Positions 18,116-28,092 of a stretch of DNA of 64,000 bases are shown piece after piece. Made by a program: the position numbers and the translations under genes. Source of the stretch: Litchfieldella xinjiangensis (GTDB lineage Bacteria > Pseudomonadota > Gammaproteobacteria > Pseudomonadales > Halomonadaceae); NCBI RefSeq assembly GCF_000759345.1, contig NZ_JPZL01000001.1, positions 868,001 to 932,000 on the forward strand. The letters run 5' to 3'. The notes under the pieces were generated by a model. The model had not been told where the DNA came from and did no database searches. It was given only the letters and a program-made list of their open reading frames with translations. The first letter of the stretch is position 1. Each line of letters starts with the position of its first letter.

Positions 18116-18758
18116 GGCTCACGATCTGCAGTTTACCCACGCTGCCCGGCCACCACTGCTGAGCCGTCTGTCGCTGCGTATCGAGGCCGGGGAGGTGGTG
18201 GGCCTCTATGGCGACTCCGGCAGCGGCAAGACCACGCTGGGGCGACTGCTCGCGGGTGAATTACGTCCCCAGGCGGGCCAGGTCACGCTCGATGGCAATG
18301 ACCTGCCCAAACAGGGACTCCATCCGGTCCAACGCCTTTCTCAAGCACCGGAGCACGCCGTCAACCCACGCTGGCGTATCGGACGCATTCTGCATGAGGC
18401 CTGGACGCCGCCCGATGCGATGCTGGAGGCGTTCGGAATCGGTCGCGACTGGCATTCGCGTTTTCCCCATGAGCTTTCGGGGGGCGAGTTGCAGCGGGTC
18501 AATGTAGTACGCGCTTTGGCGCCCGGGATTCGCTACCTGATCGCCGATGAGATTTCGGCCATGCTCGATACCCTGACCCAGGCCGAACTCTGGCGTGCGC
18601 TACTGGGCGAGACCGAGCGGCGAGGGCTAGGCCTGCTGATCATCAGCCATGATACCGACCTGCTTGCACGCCTCGCCCAGCGCTGCTACCGCTTGGAAGA
18701 CGGCAGCCTGACTCGGTCGCCCGTTTCCCTGTCGTCAGGCACCTCTTCGCCCGCCTGA
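18108..18758 (+). CDS. nikE: nickel ABC transporter ATP-binding protein NikE-like
   Basis: This is a 216-residue ATPase with Walker A GDSGSGKTTLG, signature LSGGELQRVNVVRAL, Walker B YLIADEISAMLD and switch His in LIISHDTDLL. It is shorter than E. coli NikE (about 268) and lacks most of the C-terminal Opp-type extension. The first in-frame start is a TTG at 18108 that overlaps nikD by 8 nt; no better ATG exists before the Walker A motif. Its last 73 nt overlap, tail to tail, the oppositely oriented VTT-flavoenzyme gene. Confidence 0.87.
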   Translation: MLEAHDLQFTHAARPPLLSRLSLRIEAGEVVGLYGDSGSGKTTLGRLLAGELRPQAGQVTLDGNDLPKQGLHPVQRLSQAPEHAVNPRWRIGRILHEAWTPPDAMLEAFGIGRDWHSRFPHELSGGELQRVNVVRALAPGIRYLIADEISAMLDTLTQAELWRALLGETERRGLGLLIISHDTDLLARLAQRCYRLEDGSLTRSPVSLSSGTSSPA

Positions 18759-20944
18759 CCCTCCTTTGTCCTGGGTATATCTCGCCCATGTCGGCGCCAG
18801 GCAAAGTAGCGAGCCAGCCATGACAATACACGCTCAGGCTTGTGTGCGTTCTTCCACATCCCCGCCGTCGCCTTGGCCGCTTCGGAATAGGTGGGATAAG
18901 GATGGATCGTTCCCAATAGCTTGTTGAGCCCGATACCCTGCGTCATGGCCAGCGTGAACTCGGAAAGCAGCTCACCGGCACCGTGCCCGACGAGGCTGGC
19001 CCCGAGGATCCGGTCCTTGCCCGGCACGGTAAGGACCTTGACGAACCCCTCGGTGCGCCCCTCGGCAATGGCGCGGTCAAGCTCGTTGAACGCATAGCGT
19101 GTCACCTCGAACTCGACACCCCGGTCGCGTGCCTCACGCTCGTTCAACCCGACACGCGCCACCTCGGGGTCGGTAAACGTCACCGTTGGCAGGTTGCGGT
19201 AGTTCACTGTGAAACGCTTGAAATCACCGAACAGTGCGTTGACGGTGGCGTGCCAGGCCTGATGGGCCGCGGCATGGGTCAACTGGAACGGCCCGGCGAC
19301 ATCGCCGCAGGCCCAGATATTGGGCAAAACACTGCGTAAGGTCTCATCGACATCCAGGGTGCCATTGGCGTTGGTGGGCACCCCCAGCGCCTCGAGCCCC
19401 AGCCCATCGATCACTGCCTCCCGCCCCGTCGCGACCAGCAGACGATCGAAGATCAAGCGCTCGGTCACCGGCCCGGTCTCGCCGGGACGCTCGATGACTA
19501 GCGTCTGTCCCGAGCCGCCGTGGCTGGGGCCGGCTTCGATGCGAACTGCCGAGGTCCCGAAATAAAGCTTCACCCCTTCATGCTCCAGGTGAACGGCGAC
19601 TTCAGTGGCAATGTCACGATCCTCGCGAGGTAATAGCTGGTCACTGCGCTGGACCAGGCTGACTCGGCTGCCCAGGCGGGCGAAGCTCTGGCCAAGTTCG
19701 CAACCGATGGGGCCCCCACCCAGTACGACCAGCCGCTCGGGTAACGTCTCGAGTTGCCAGAGGTTGTCGGACGTCAGCACATCGACCCCATCCAGGCCCG
19801 GCAGCGCCGGCAACTTGGGGCGCCCCCCCGTGGCCACGATCACGTGGCGGGTGGTCAGGACACGTTCGCCGACCCGAACCTCCCAAGGGCTCTGTAACCT
19901 GGCTTCGCCCTGCACGACCTCGACGCCAAGCCCGCGGTAGCGCTCCGGGCTGTCATGTGGCTCGATGTCTCGCACGGCTTGGCGGACATGAGCCATGACC
20001 GCAGCGAAATCGATCCTGGGGGCAGCCACCTCGATTCCGAAGCGATCGGCACGCCGAATCTCCTGGGCCAGACGCGCCACGCGGATAAACGCCTTGGAAG
20101 GGACACAACCGGCATGCAGGCAGTCACCGCCCAGTCGATCGCGTTCGACCAGGGCGACACGCGCCTTGAGCGCTGCGCCAATGTAGCTCGCCACCAGCCC
20201 TGCCGACCCTGCACCAATGACCACGATGTCGTAATCGAAACCGGCCGGCTTGCCAAAGCGCTTCGCCAGGCGCCGGCGTTTAAGCATATCGATGGCGCGC
20301 CTGGCCAGGAACGGGAAGAGACCGACCAGACTCAATGCGACAATCAGACTGGGTGAAAGGATTGCTTGCAACGAATCGAGATTGCCCAATTCGCGCCCCG
20401 CATTCACGTAAAGCGCCGTGCCCGGCAGCATGCCGACCTGGCTCACCCAGTAGAAGGTCCACGTGCGTATACGCGTCAGGCCGAAGACCAGATTGATGAT
20501 GAAGAAGGGAAATAGCGGGATGAGCCGCAAGGTGAACAGGTAGAAGGCCCCTTCACGGGCGATGCCGCGATTGACGCGGTCGAGATATTGCCCGAAGCGC
20601 CGCTCGACGGGGCGCCGGGCAAGCGAGCGCGCAATCAGAAACGCCAGGGTGGCGCCCAGGCTACTGGCGAAGGAGACGATCAGCAGGCCCCAGCCCAGGC
20701 CAAACAGCGCCCCGCTGAGCACTGTCATGACCGCGGCGCCCGGCAGCGACAAGGCCGCCATCACTAGGTAGACGATGAAATACCCACCCGCCACCTGCCA
20801 GGGTGACTCGGCAAACCAGGCCTGGAATCGGGCCTGTTCGGCCTTCACGGTATCGAGGGTCAGGGCATCGGTGACGCCACTGGCCAGTACGATCACGATG
20901 ACGGCGAGCACGATCAGGAGTAGCGTAATACGGTAACGGTTCAA
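18686..20944 (-). CDS. VTT (TVP38/TMEM64) membrane domain fused to pyridine nucleotide-disulfide oxidoreductase
   Basis: This is a 752-residue two-part protein. Residues about 1-235 are a VTT/SNARE-associated (DedA-like) membrane domain with several helices and the motif FYLFTLRLIPLFPFFIINLV. From about 240 follows a class I flavin disulfide reductase: FAD motif DIVVIGAGSAGLVASYIGA, redox-active C-x4-C in GGDCLHAGCVPSK, NAD(P) motif VVLGGGPIGCELGQ, second FAD motif IWACGDVAG, and a dimerisation domain with HPYPTYSEAAK supplying the catalytic His-Glu pair. It should be a membrane-tethered dithiol/disulfide reductase; mercury or dihydrolipoamide activity is not indicated. A TTG start is favoured because GAGGAGG lies about 6 nt upstream. 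Confidence 0.88.
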   Translation of the reverse strand: MNRYRITLLLIVLAVIVIVLASGVTDALTLDTVKAEQARFQAWFAESPWQVAGGYFIVYLVMAALSLPGAAVMTVLSGALFGLGWGLLIVSFASSLGATLAFLIARSLARRPVERRFGQYLDRVNRGIAREGAFYLFTLRLIPLFPFFIINLVFGLTRIRTWTFYWVSQVGMLPGTALYVNAGRELGNLDSLQAILSPSLIVALSLVGLFPFLARRAIDMLKRRRLAKRFGKPAGFDYDIVVIGAGSAGLVASYIGAALKARVALVERDRLGGDCLHAGCVPSKAFIRVARLAQEIRRADRFGIEVAAPRIDFAAVMAHVRQAVRDIEPHDSPERYRGLGVEVVQGEARLQSPWEVRVGERVLTTRHVIVATGGRPKLPALPGLDGVDVLTSDNLWQLETLPERLVVLGGGPIGCELGQSFARLGSRVSLVQRSDQLLPREDRDIATEVAVHLEHEGVKLYFGTSAVRIEAGPSHGGSGQTLVIERPGETGPVTERLIFDRLLVATGREAVIDGLGLEALGVPTNANGTLDVDETLRSVLPNIWACGDVAGPFQLTHAAAHQAWHATVNALFGDFKRFTVNYRNLPTVTFTDPEVARVGLNEREARDRGVEFEVTRYAFNELDRAIAEGRTEGFVKVLTVPGKDRILGASLVGHGAGELLSEFTLAMTQGIGLNKLLGTIHPYPTYSEAAKATAGMWKNAHKPERVLSWLARYFAWRRHGRDIPRTKEGQAGEEVPDDRETGDRVRLPSSKR

Positions 20945-21100
20945 GAGAGCCTCCTCTGCCTGGGGCTGCCCGACGGGCCCGAGCGGATGCTTCCAGCTTG
21001 AACGGATTCCCGTCCTGCGTCACCCACCTCGCGTTCCCTACCGAGGAATTCGGTGGGCCTTGGCGCGATCCAAGCCAATGACAGCCTACCTGGAGTCGCC

Positions 21101-21748
21101 ATGCCAACCTCACATCGCACCGCCTTGCCCCTCGGCCTGCTCCTGGGCCTGGCCCTGCCTTTCGGGCTGGCCACGCCTGCCCTTTCGCAGGAGGAAACCA
21201 ATGAAGAGGCCGCCCGGGCGGTCTTCGCGGCCGGCTGCTTCTGGTGTGTAGAGGAAGCCTTCGACCCCGTCGACGGTGTGCTCCGTACGATCTCGGGATA
21301 CAGCGGAGGCGATGTCGAGGACCCCAGCTACCAGCAGGTAGTCGAGGGCGATACCGGGCACGCCGAGGTCGTAAGCGTTGAATATGACCCCGAGGTCGTA
21401 TCGTACGACACCCTGCTTCACGTCTTCTGGCGCAATGTCGATCCGTTTGCCGAGGATCGCCAATTCTGTGATGTAGGCAGCTCCTATCGCAGCGCCATCT
21501 TCTATCGCAACGAGGAAGAGCGTGAAATGGCCACCGAGACGCGCGATGCACTTGAAGAGCGCTTCGGACGCGATATCGCGACCGAGATCGTCCCCTTCGA
21601 GGCGTTCTATCCTGCCGAGGACTATCACCAGAATTACTACCAGGAAAACCCGGTGCGTTACCGCTTCTACAAGTCGGCCTGCGGGCGGCAGGAGCGGCTC
21701 GAGGACGTGTGGGGCGATGAAGCCGGCGGCCTGGGTTCAGCCCACTGA
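21101..21748 (+). CDS. msrA: exported peptide methionine-(S)-sulfoxide reductase MsrA
   Basis: MsrA reduces methionine-S-sulfoxide in proteins. The protein has 215 residues. A signal peptide (PLGLLLGLALPFGLATPALS) precedes the catalytic domain, so this copy should act in the periplasm. The active site GCFWCVEEAF carries the nucleophilic Cys; also visible are SGYSGGDVEDPSYQQV, GHAEVV and the FCDVGSSYRSAIFY block. The ATG at 21101 has GGAG about 7 nt upstream; an upstream in-frame start would disrupt the signal peptide. It is divergent from the VTT-flavoenzyme gene across 156 nt, raising the possibility that the latter supplies reducing power. Confidence 0.92.
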   Translation: MPTSHRTALPLGLLLGLALPFGLATPALSQEETNEEAARAVFAAGCFWCVEEAFDPVDGVLRTISGYSGGDVEDPSYQQVVEGDTGHAEVVSVEYDPEVVSYDTLLHVFWRNVDPFAEDRQFCDVGSSYRSAIFYRNEEEREMATETRDALEERFGRDIATEIVPFEAFYPAEDYHQNYYQENPVRYRFYKSACGRQERLEDVWGDEAGGLGSAH

Positions 21749-21757
21749 ATCGCCTAT

Positions 21758-22966
21758 TTACTCTTGGACGACAGTCGATCCTGCGTGAGCCGCCCGCTCA
21801 CGGCGCTGGAGCCAGAACGCCAGACAGAAGGTGACGGCAAGCACGATCCAACTGCCCAGCGCCACGCCCTGCCAGGCGCCCAGTTGCCAGAAGGGTTCGA
21901 GGTACAGGCCGCCCAGGCTCGCCCCTGAATAGTAGAAAACCAGATAGAGTGCCGAGGCGCTGCCACGGGCAGCGTTGGCGTGGCGGCCGACCCAGCTCGA
22001 CGCCATCGAGTGGGCGAAGAAGAAGCCGAAGGCGTTGATCGTCAAGCCTAGCAGGATCAACCAAAGCGCTGGCGAAAGCGTCACCAACGTGCCCAACATG
22101 AAGATGGCCACACCAATCATCATGCACACCGGTTGCGGGAGCCGCTGGGCAACCCGACCCGACACGACCGAGCCGAATGTTCCGCCCAGGTAAGTCAGGA
22201 AGATCATGCCCAGCCATTGCGTGCCCAGCCCGTACGGGGCATCACTCAGGCGAAAGGTGATATAGCTGTACTGATTGATGAAGATCATGAAGGCGAGCCC
22301 GCCCAGCCCGTAGGCCCCGAGCAGGAGCGGATTGCGCAGATGGCCCCGAATGGCGGCGAGCGCAGGCCCGAGCCGGAAAGGTGCCGGCTGGAAATGTCGA
22401 GCGGCAGGCAGCAATCGCCAGAACACCGCAACACACACCACACTGACCAGCCCCACCACCAGGAAGCTGGTCTGCCAGTTACCCTGCTCCGCCGCGAAAC
22501 CGCCCATGATGCGGCCCCCGATGCCCCCTAGCGTATTGGCGCTGATATAGAGAGCGACTGCCATCATCAGTGCCCGCTTGTCGAACTCGTCACCCATCCA
22601 GGCAATGGCTACGGCCGGCAGCCCGCCGAGCACGAACCCCTGCAACACGCGAAGTAACAGCAGGCTCTCGAAGTTGGGCGCGACGCTGATGACCAGAGTG
22701 AGGAGCGTGGTAATGACGAGGGTGACACGCATGATAATGCGTCGGCCCACCGCATCGGAGAGGGTACCGAACACCAGCAGCGACGCGGCCAGCGAGAGGG
22801 TAGCCACCGACATGATCAGACTCACGGCGAGCGTGGAAACACCGAAGGTCTGCCGGAGAGACGGTAACAGCGGTTGAGGGGCGTAGAGATTGATGAATAC
22901 GGTGAAGGAGCCCAGGCACAAGGCCAGAGTTGCCCGCCACCATTCGCGTGTATGGGCTTCGATCAT
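21758..22966 (-). CDS. MFS transporter
   Basis: This is a 402-residue major facilitator with 12 predicted helices. The inter-helix 2/3 motif reads GTLSDAVGRRIIMR, and LYAPQPLLPSLRQTFGVS at the N-terminus is typical of the YnfM-like/drug:H+ antiporter-1 group. The substrate is not deducible. The C-terminus ends in a basic patch (LQRRERAAHAGS). It is convergent with msrA (9 nt between stops) and follows the NlpC/P60 gene on the same strand 119 nt later. Confidence 0.87.
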   Translation of the reverse strand: MIEAHTREWWRATLALCLGSFTVFINLYAPQPLLPSLRQTFGVSTLAVSLIMSVATLSLAASLLVFGTLSDAVGRRIIMRVTLVITTLLTLVISVAPNFESLLLLRVLQGFVLGGLPAVAIAWMGDEFDKRALMMAVALYISANTLGGIGGRIMGGFAAEQGNWQTSFLVVGLVSVVCVAVFWRLLPAARHFQPAPFRLGPALAAIRGHLRNPLLLGAYGLGGLAFMIFINQYSYITFRLSDAPYGLGTQWLGMIFLTYLGGTFGSVVSGRVAQRLPQPVCMMIGVAIFMLGTLVTLSPALWLILLGLTINAFGFFFAHSMASSWVGRHANAARGSASALYLVFYYSGASLGGLYLEPFWQLGAWQGVALGSWIVLAVTFCLAFWLQRRERAAHAGSTVVQE

Positions 22967-23085
22967 GAGAGACGTCGGTTGAGGCGTGATGTCTCATCAT
23001 CGCGTGCCAAACGAGAAAAGCCAAACGGAACATGAAGATATCTTTCCTTCGGTTTCGTACGGCATCAGCGAAGATCGGCTCGCCT

Positions 23086-23688
23086 TCAGCTCCCCATGCG
23101 CGAGGCAGCACGCTGCGCCAGTTGGCTCTGGTTCATGGGCCGCCGGGCTTGCCAGTAGTGGCGTTGCCAATAGACGTTGTCAAGCTCGGAGAGGGTCACG
23201 CCCTGAGAGGTCGAGGCATGGAGGAAAAAACCATCGCCGACATAGACACCGACATGACGATAGCGACCGGGAGGGCGGAAGAAAACCAGATCGCCTGCCT
23301 TGAGTTGTTCCCGCTCGACCCGTTTGCCCTGGAGCACCTGGCTTTCGGTGGTGCGCGGCAGGTCGATACGAAAGCGGTTGGCGAAGATGGCCTGCATCAA
23401 TGCCGAGCAATCGATCCCTGAGTCACCTTCCCCGCCCAGGCGATAGGGCGTGCCTACCCAACGCTCATGTTCGGCGAGCAGCGCTTGGCGAATCACCGCG
23501 GGCGATGGTTGCAGGAAAGATTCGAAATCCTGATCCCGACCGGCCACGGGCGACATGGGAAGCGACATGGTGTGATGGGGCTTGCTGACGCCAAAGAAAC
23601 GCACCGGCGTCTTGCCGTCATTCGACGGATTGCCTGCGCAGCCAGCCAATAGCGTCAGTATCAAGCCAATGCCTGCGACACGCAGCAT
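23086..23688 (-). CDS. NlpC/P60 family lipoprotein (peptidoglycan endopeptidase)
   Basis: This is a 200-residue cell-wall cysteine peptidase of the Spr/NlpC type that cleaves stem-peptide cross-links. The lipoprotein signal MLRVAGIGLILTLLAGC places Cys17 at the lipidation site. The NlpC/P60 domain has the catalytic Cys in GIDCSALMQ, the His in YRHVGVYVGDG, and a polar third residue in FFLHASTSQGV. The ATG at 23688 has GAGG with 8-nt spacing; an ATG six codons upstream (23706) is possible but makes a less typical signal. It probably contributes to growth or remodelling of the sacculus. Confidence 0.9.
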   Translation of the reverse strand: MLRVAGIGLILTLLAGCAGNPSNDGKTPVRFFGVSKPHHTMSLPMSPVAGRDQDFESFLQPSPAVIRQALLAEHERWVGTPYRLGGEGDSGIDCSALMQAIFANRFRIDLPRTTESQVLQGKRVEREQLKAGDLVFFRPPGRYRHVGVYVGDGFFLHASTSQGVTLSELDNVYWQRHYWQARRPMNQSQLAQRAASRMGS

Positions 23689-23976
23689 GCTTGCGACCTC
23701 GTTCATGATTCATGAACCGCTCCTGCCCTCGCCAGCTGAAATATCAGCCAGCCAGGGGATGAGGTGTCGCTGTGGAAGTGATGCAGGATCCGAAACGGAT
23801 CGGCACCACTACCATAGCGGCCTGTCAGCGGTTCGATTCGGCTCCTGACAGGATGAGCCTTTCTAGACAATGGGCCGACTATAAACCAGTCCGCGGGGGC
23901 TTGACGACCTCGGATTTAATGCTAAAGAACGCCCTGTTCAACGGGGTTTAAGCGCAACATCAAGCAGGCGTCATCG

Positions 23977-26436
23977 TCAATGCAGGGTTCGCGCATCCCC
24001 CGGTAGGGTATCGATGTGCAACGGCGCCCAATGGCGAGGACGGGCCCCCGGGAAATCGAGGCTGGACCAGGCCCCGGCAAGCGGCGGCGCACCTGTCAGC
24101 CACGCGACCAATGCCTCGCGGAAACTCGCCAGGAAGGCCTCTCGCTCCTCGGTTTCGGCCATGAAGAATGCGAACCCGGCATAGAGGCCACGCGCATATT
24201 CGGACCAACCTGAATAATGCTGTGAGGCTAGCGCCAGCGCATCATCGAGAATTTCCGCAAAGCGTGCCTCACCTAGCCAACCCAGCTGCCGTCCTGCCAT
24301 GGCCAGGTCGACCACCTGGGCGACGTCCCAAGCCGTCATATCGATCTCGTTGCACCCTGCGTCGTTGTCGCGGACCCGCCGCAGGCGCAGCAAGTGGTTT
24401 CGTTCTTCTTCACTGCATTCGCCGGATTCGATGATCGCGATCTCCGACGCGAGTCGCCCCTGGTTCAACGTGTAGGGGGCATAATTGATCTGGTAGTCCT
24501 GACGATCGCCGGCCTGGAGCAGAAAGGTCAGGAAATCACGCAACGCGTCGCCATCCTGGAGACCGTAATGGCTATCGACCCACTCCTTGATGGCATCGGC
24601 CTCACGCGTACTCTCGCGAAACGGCTCGCTCCAGGCCGTGGCATTGAGCGGCCCCACCAGCGACAGGGCAGTGAAGCGTGTCAGGGTCGGGCGGGGACCC
24701 GGCTCGTGCCAGTCGCCCGGTTTCCAGTCCAGCCAATGGAATGGACTTCCGGGGTCGTCGCGATGCCAGTGAATCTCGTGATTCAGCGGCGGCTGACCCT
24801 CTTCGGGTAATGCCAGCTCCCAGGCGGACCAGGCATCGAGCAGACGCCGCGCACCGGGATAGAAACGGCACAGGACGCCACGCAGGGACTCGGCCAATTG
24901 CTCCAGCTCGGCGCCATCGAAGTCGCCGCTATCGCTTGCCATGAGCAGATAGAATGCGAATTTCTCCGCCATGTAGATAGTCGCTGCATGGCGGCTGCAC
25001 GCCTTGAGTGCGTTGCGCTGCAGGACAGCCACTTCCTGGGGTTTGCCGAAAGGCGTAGCCAGGGCCGGCAAGGCAGCGTGGGCGGCGTCGGTAGCCAGCT
25101 GGTTGAGGTGGTGTGCTTGAGCGGGCAGCCAGAAACGTGTCAGCCCCTGCGTGCCATCTTCGGCAAATAACCCCAGCGTTTCCTGCAAGTATCCTTGTGC
25201 CTCCTGGCGACGCGCTTCCGGCAATTCGGGTACTGACCCCTGACGCAGCAGTAGATCGGGCTCACGTACCGAGGCCAGGGTGAGTAGCCAGTGACGCGCA
25301 TCGCCCCGCCAGGCGCGAATGCCCGCCTGCGATGCCAGGCGCACTTCATCGTCGAGCAGGCTGGCAAAGGGAACATGCCAGGGGCTGACCGGAGATTGCA
25401 GGAGCAACTGCCAATCGCGCTGCAACGCATCCATGCCGTCGCGTCCCTCGAACAGGCTCCTTCCCCGTTGATAGGCCGTGACCATCGCTAGCCAATCGCT
25501 GTATCGGCGGGTCAACAGGTCTGCCGCATGGCCGGCAAAGACCGTCGCTTCCTGCTCGTCGAGCCAGCCCAGGCACCACCCTGCATAGGCGAGATCGACC
25601 AGGCGCAGCCAATCCCAGGCGGCCCATTCCAGCGGCTCTCCTTGTTTGAGGAATCCCAGCAGGACACGACCGTAGGGCACGGCACTCCCCAATTGGCTGC
25701 ACCATTCCAGGCGGGCCTCATGGTCCAGCTCCAGTAACCGGGCCGCATCCAGATCCCAGCCATAGCGATCCCCCTGCCCTGCCAGCCACAGCATGGCCCG
25801 CACCAGCTCGTCTCGGTTACGCACTTGCCACACGTCATCGAGCCAGGCCGCAACCCCCGGCCAATCGACGCTGTCCTCGGCGGGCAAGGCGAGGACAGGC
25901 GTGAACGCAGCACGCAATCGCCAGATCGCCTGGCCAGGCCCCGCCGGCCAGGCATCCTGCGGCCGGCCCTTCTGCGAGAGGGTCGAGGTCAACAGCTCCC
26001 AGGTGATTCCATCACCATCACGCTCCAGGATCGCCAGGGCATCGCAGGCTTCCTGAAAGCCATCGTCCCCGCGCACCCAACCCTCGCGACTGCGCGCTGC
26101 CAGGAGCGCTCGCAGCCAGGCCTCGCAATCACTGTGATGGGCCGTAATGTCATGGGCCAGGCGAAGCACCCAGCGTGTGGCACCGTCAGGGGTCAGCCAA
26201 CCGGCGCCCACCGCCAAGGCCAGCAATTCGAAGGCGGCCAACTGACGCAGCGGGTCGGCCGGTCCTGAAGGGAAGGCTTCGAGCAGGCGCCAGGCCAGTT
26301 CTCCCCGATCGGTGACTTCGAGTTCGCCCAGGCGAGCCATGGCCTGCTGCGCCTCGATGGCTGTCGGTTCGGGCGAAAAGGCCCAACCGCATAGCACCAG
26401 TTGCTGGGCCCACCAGGCGTTCAAGGGATCGACCAA
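23977..26436 (-). CDS. large DUF1266-domain protein, unknown function
   Basis: This is an 819-residue soluble protein rich in Trp, Leu and acidic residues, with no signal peptide or membrane span. It contains at least two DUF1266-like modules (the family of E. coli YbeR/YbeU). One ends AWDWLRLVDLAYAGWCLGWL...YSDWLAMVTAYQRGR at about residues 275-330. The other ends AWDVAQVVDLAMAGRQLGWL...YSGWSEYARGLYAGF near the C-terminus. A third, weaker copy lies near residues 60-115. No function is known for the family; the modular repetition suggests a scaffold. It stands alone, with spacers of about 290 and 330 nt on either side. Confidence 0.78.
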   Translation of the reverse strand: MVDPLNAWWAQQLVLCGWAFSPEPTAIEAQQAMARLGELEVTDRGELAWRLLEAFPSGPADPLRQLAAFELLALAVGAGWLTPDGATRWVLRLAHDITAHHSDCEAWLRALLAARSREGWVRGDDGFQEACDALAILERDGDGITWELLTSTLSQKGRPQDAWPAGPGQAIWRLRAAFTPVLALPAEDSVDWPGVAAWLDDVWQVRNRDELVRAMLWLAGQGDRYGWDLDAARLLELDHEARLEWCSQLGSAVPYGRVLLGFLKQGEPLEWAAWDWLRLVDLAYAGWCLGWLDEQEATVFAGHAADLLTRRYSDWLAMVTAYQRGRSLFEGRDGMDALQRDWQLLLQSPVSPWHVPFASLLDDEVRLASQAGIRAWRGDARHWLLTLASVREPDLLLRQGSVPELPEARRQEAQGYLQETLGLFAEDGTQGLTRFWLPAQAHHLNQLATDAAHAALPALATPFGKPQEVAVLQRNALKACSRHAATIYMAEKFAFYLLMASDSGDFDGAELEQLAESLRGVLCRFYPGARRLLDAWSAWELALPEEGQPPLNHEIHWHRDDPGSPFHWLDWKPGDWHEPGPRPTLTRFTALSLVGPLNATAWSEPFRESTREADAIKEWVDSHYGLQDGDALRDFLTFLLQAGDRQDYQINYAPYTLNQGRLASEIAIIESGECSEEERNHLLRLRRVRDNDAGCNEIDMTAWDVAQVVDLAMAGRQLGWLGEARFAEILDDALALASQHYSGWSEYARGLYAGFAFFMAETEEREAFLASFREALVAWLTGAPPLAGAWSSLDFPGARPRHWAPLHIDTLPGDARTLH

Positions 26437-26769
26437 GGCTCACCTCGTCTCAACGGAAAATCGGCGCCCTAGTGTAGCTGAAAGCAGCGCCCGCACCGAA
26501 GCATTAACGATGGGTGGCCCGTCTGAAACGAGCCATCGACGCAGGCATGTCAAGGTAGGCCCCGAGTGTGGCATGGTGGCGTGTAACGAAGGGGGTTTAC
26601 CATGCGGCGGGTGCCCTTCGTGGTGTCGAGGCCCCGGCCATGTGCCGGGATGAATCGGTACACTGAACTACGCTAGACCTGTATGGATGAAGCCTGTGCA
26701 TAGGTCGATGTAGACAGCTCTGTGTGGGCGGCCTGTGAGCCGTTTGCACCCTTTGGAAGGAGTCCAACG
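26437..26769. other. intergenic region upstream of gabT
   Basis: This 333-nt region lies between divergent genes and has no convincing ORF. It must carry the gabT promoter, but no clear -35/-10 pair or operator stands out. GGAAGGAG at its end is the gabT ribosome-binding site. Confidence 0.4.
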
Positions 26770-28068
26770 ATGAACAACGCCCAACTCAACGAACTCAAGC
26801 AGCGCTATGTGGCCAACGGTGCGGCCAGTCCCGCGACTCAATTTGCCGATCGCGCCGAAAACGCACTGATCTGGGATGCCGACGGCAATCGTCTGATCGA
26901 TTTCGCCGGCGGGATCGGCGTGCTCAATATCGGCCATCGTCACCCCAAGGTGGTCGAAGCCGTCAAGGCGCAGCTCGACAAGGTGATGCATACCTGCCAG
27001 ACGGTCATGCCCTATGAAGGCTATGTAAAAGTGGCCGAGAAACTCAGCCAGATCACACCGGTGCGTGGCCATGCCAAGGTCATGCTGGCCAACTCCGGTG
27101 CCGAGGCATTGGAAAACGCGGTCAAGGTCGCTCGTGCCGCCACAGGTAAGAATAATGTGATCTGTTTCGACGGTGGCTACCACGGCCGAACATTCATGAC
27201 CATGGCCATGAACGGCAAGGTCGCGCCCTACGCCACCGATTTCGGCAGCATGCCGGGCAATGTGTTTCGCGCCCCGTACCCAGTGCCGTATCACGGCGTC
27301 AGTGAAGACGAGGCGCTACGTGGGCTCAAGATGGCCCTGAAGACCGATGCCAATCCCAAGGACACGGCCGCCATCGTACTCGAGCCGGTACTGGGTGAAG
27401 GGGGCTTCTACGCCGCGCCGGCCAGCTTCCTCAAGGCAATCCGCGATATCTGCGACGAACACGGCATCCTGCTGATCATCGACGAGGTGCAGTCGGGCTT
27501 CGGGCGTACCGGCAAGATGTTTGCCATCGAACACAGCGGCGTGGAGCCGGACATCATATGCATGGCCAAGAGCATGGCCGATGGCATGCCGATTTCCGCC
27601 GTGGTGGGCACCGACAAGGTCATGGACGCTTCCGGTGGCAACTCGCTGGGCGGCACCTACACCGGCAGCCCGGTTTCCTGTGCCGCCACCCTGGCCGTGC
27701 TGGAGGTCTTCGAAGAAGAGAAGATTCTCGAGAAGAGCCAGGCCTTGGGTGACAAGCTGGCCAAGCGCTTTTCTCAGTGGGAGCAGGATTTCGATTGCGT
27801 CGACAATGGCCGTAACCTGGGCGCTATGGCCGCGTTCGATCTGGTTTCGGACAAGGCCCAGCATACGCCGGATGCCGACCTGGCCGGCGCTCTGTGCAAG
27901 CGTGCCCGGGAAAAGGGACTGGTCCTGCTCTCCTGCGGCCTGTATGGCAATACCATACGCTTTCTGATGCCGGTCACTATCGAGGACGACATTCTCGAAG
28001 AAGGCCTGGGCGTCGTCGAAAGCGCGCTCAAGGAGCTCGTGGGCAATAAAGCGGCCGCTACGGCCTAA
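26770..28068 (+). CDS. gabT: 4-aminobutyrate aminotransferase, class III PLP enzyme
   Basis: This transaminase transfers the amino group of 4-aminobutyrate to 2-oxoglutarate, forming succinate semialdehyde. The protein has 432 residues. Class III markers are [38 protein letters not shown], the cofactor-contacting [16 protein letters not shown] and the PLP lysine in [18 protein letters not shown]. coli GabT has GGFP after the lysine region where this protein has DGMP, so another omega-amino acid is possible. The ATG at 26770 has GGAAGGAG upstream. No gabD is adjacent, so it is monocistronic with its own terminator. Confidence 0.88.
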   Translation: MNNAQLNELKQRYVANGAASPATQFADRAENALIWDADGNRLIDFAGGIGVLNIGHRHPKVVEAVKAQLDKVMHTCQTVMPYEGYVKVAEKLSQITPVRGHAKVMLANSGAEALENAVKVARAATGKNNVICFDGGYHGRTFMTMAMNGKVAPYATDFGSMPGNVFRAPYPVPYHGVSEDEALRGLKMALKTDANPKDTAAIVLEPVLGEGGFYAAPASFLKAIRDICDEHGILLIIDEVQSGFGRTGKMFAIEHSGVEPDIICMAKSMADGMPISAVVGTDKVMDASGGNSLGGTYTGSPVSCAATLAVLEVFEEEKILEKSQALGDKLAKRFSQWEQDFDCVDNGRNLGAMAAFDLVSDKAQHTPDADLAGALCKRAREKGLVLLSCGLYGNTIRFLMPVTIEDDILEEGLGVVESALKELVGNKAAATA

Positions 28069-28092
28069 TCTAGCCCCTCCTGAAGAGTCTAC

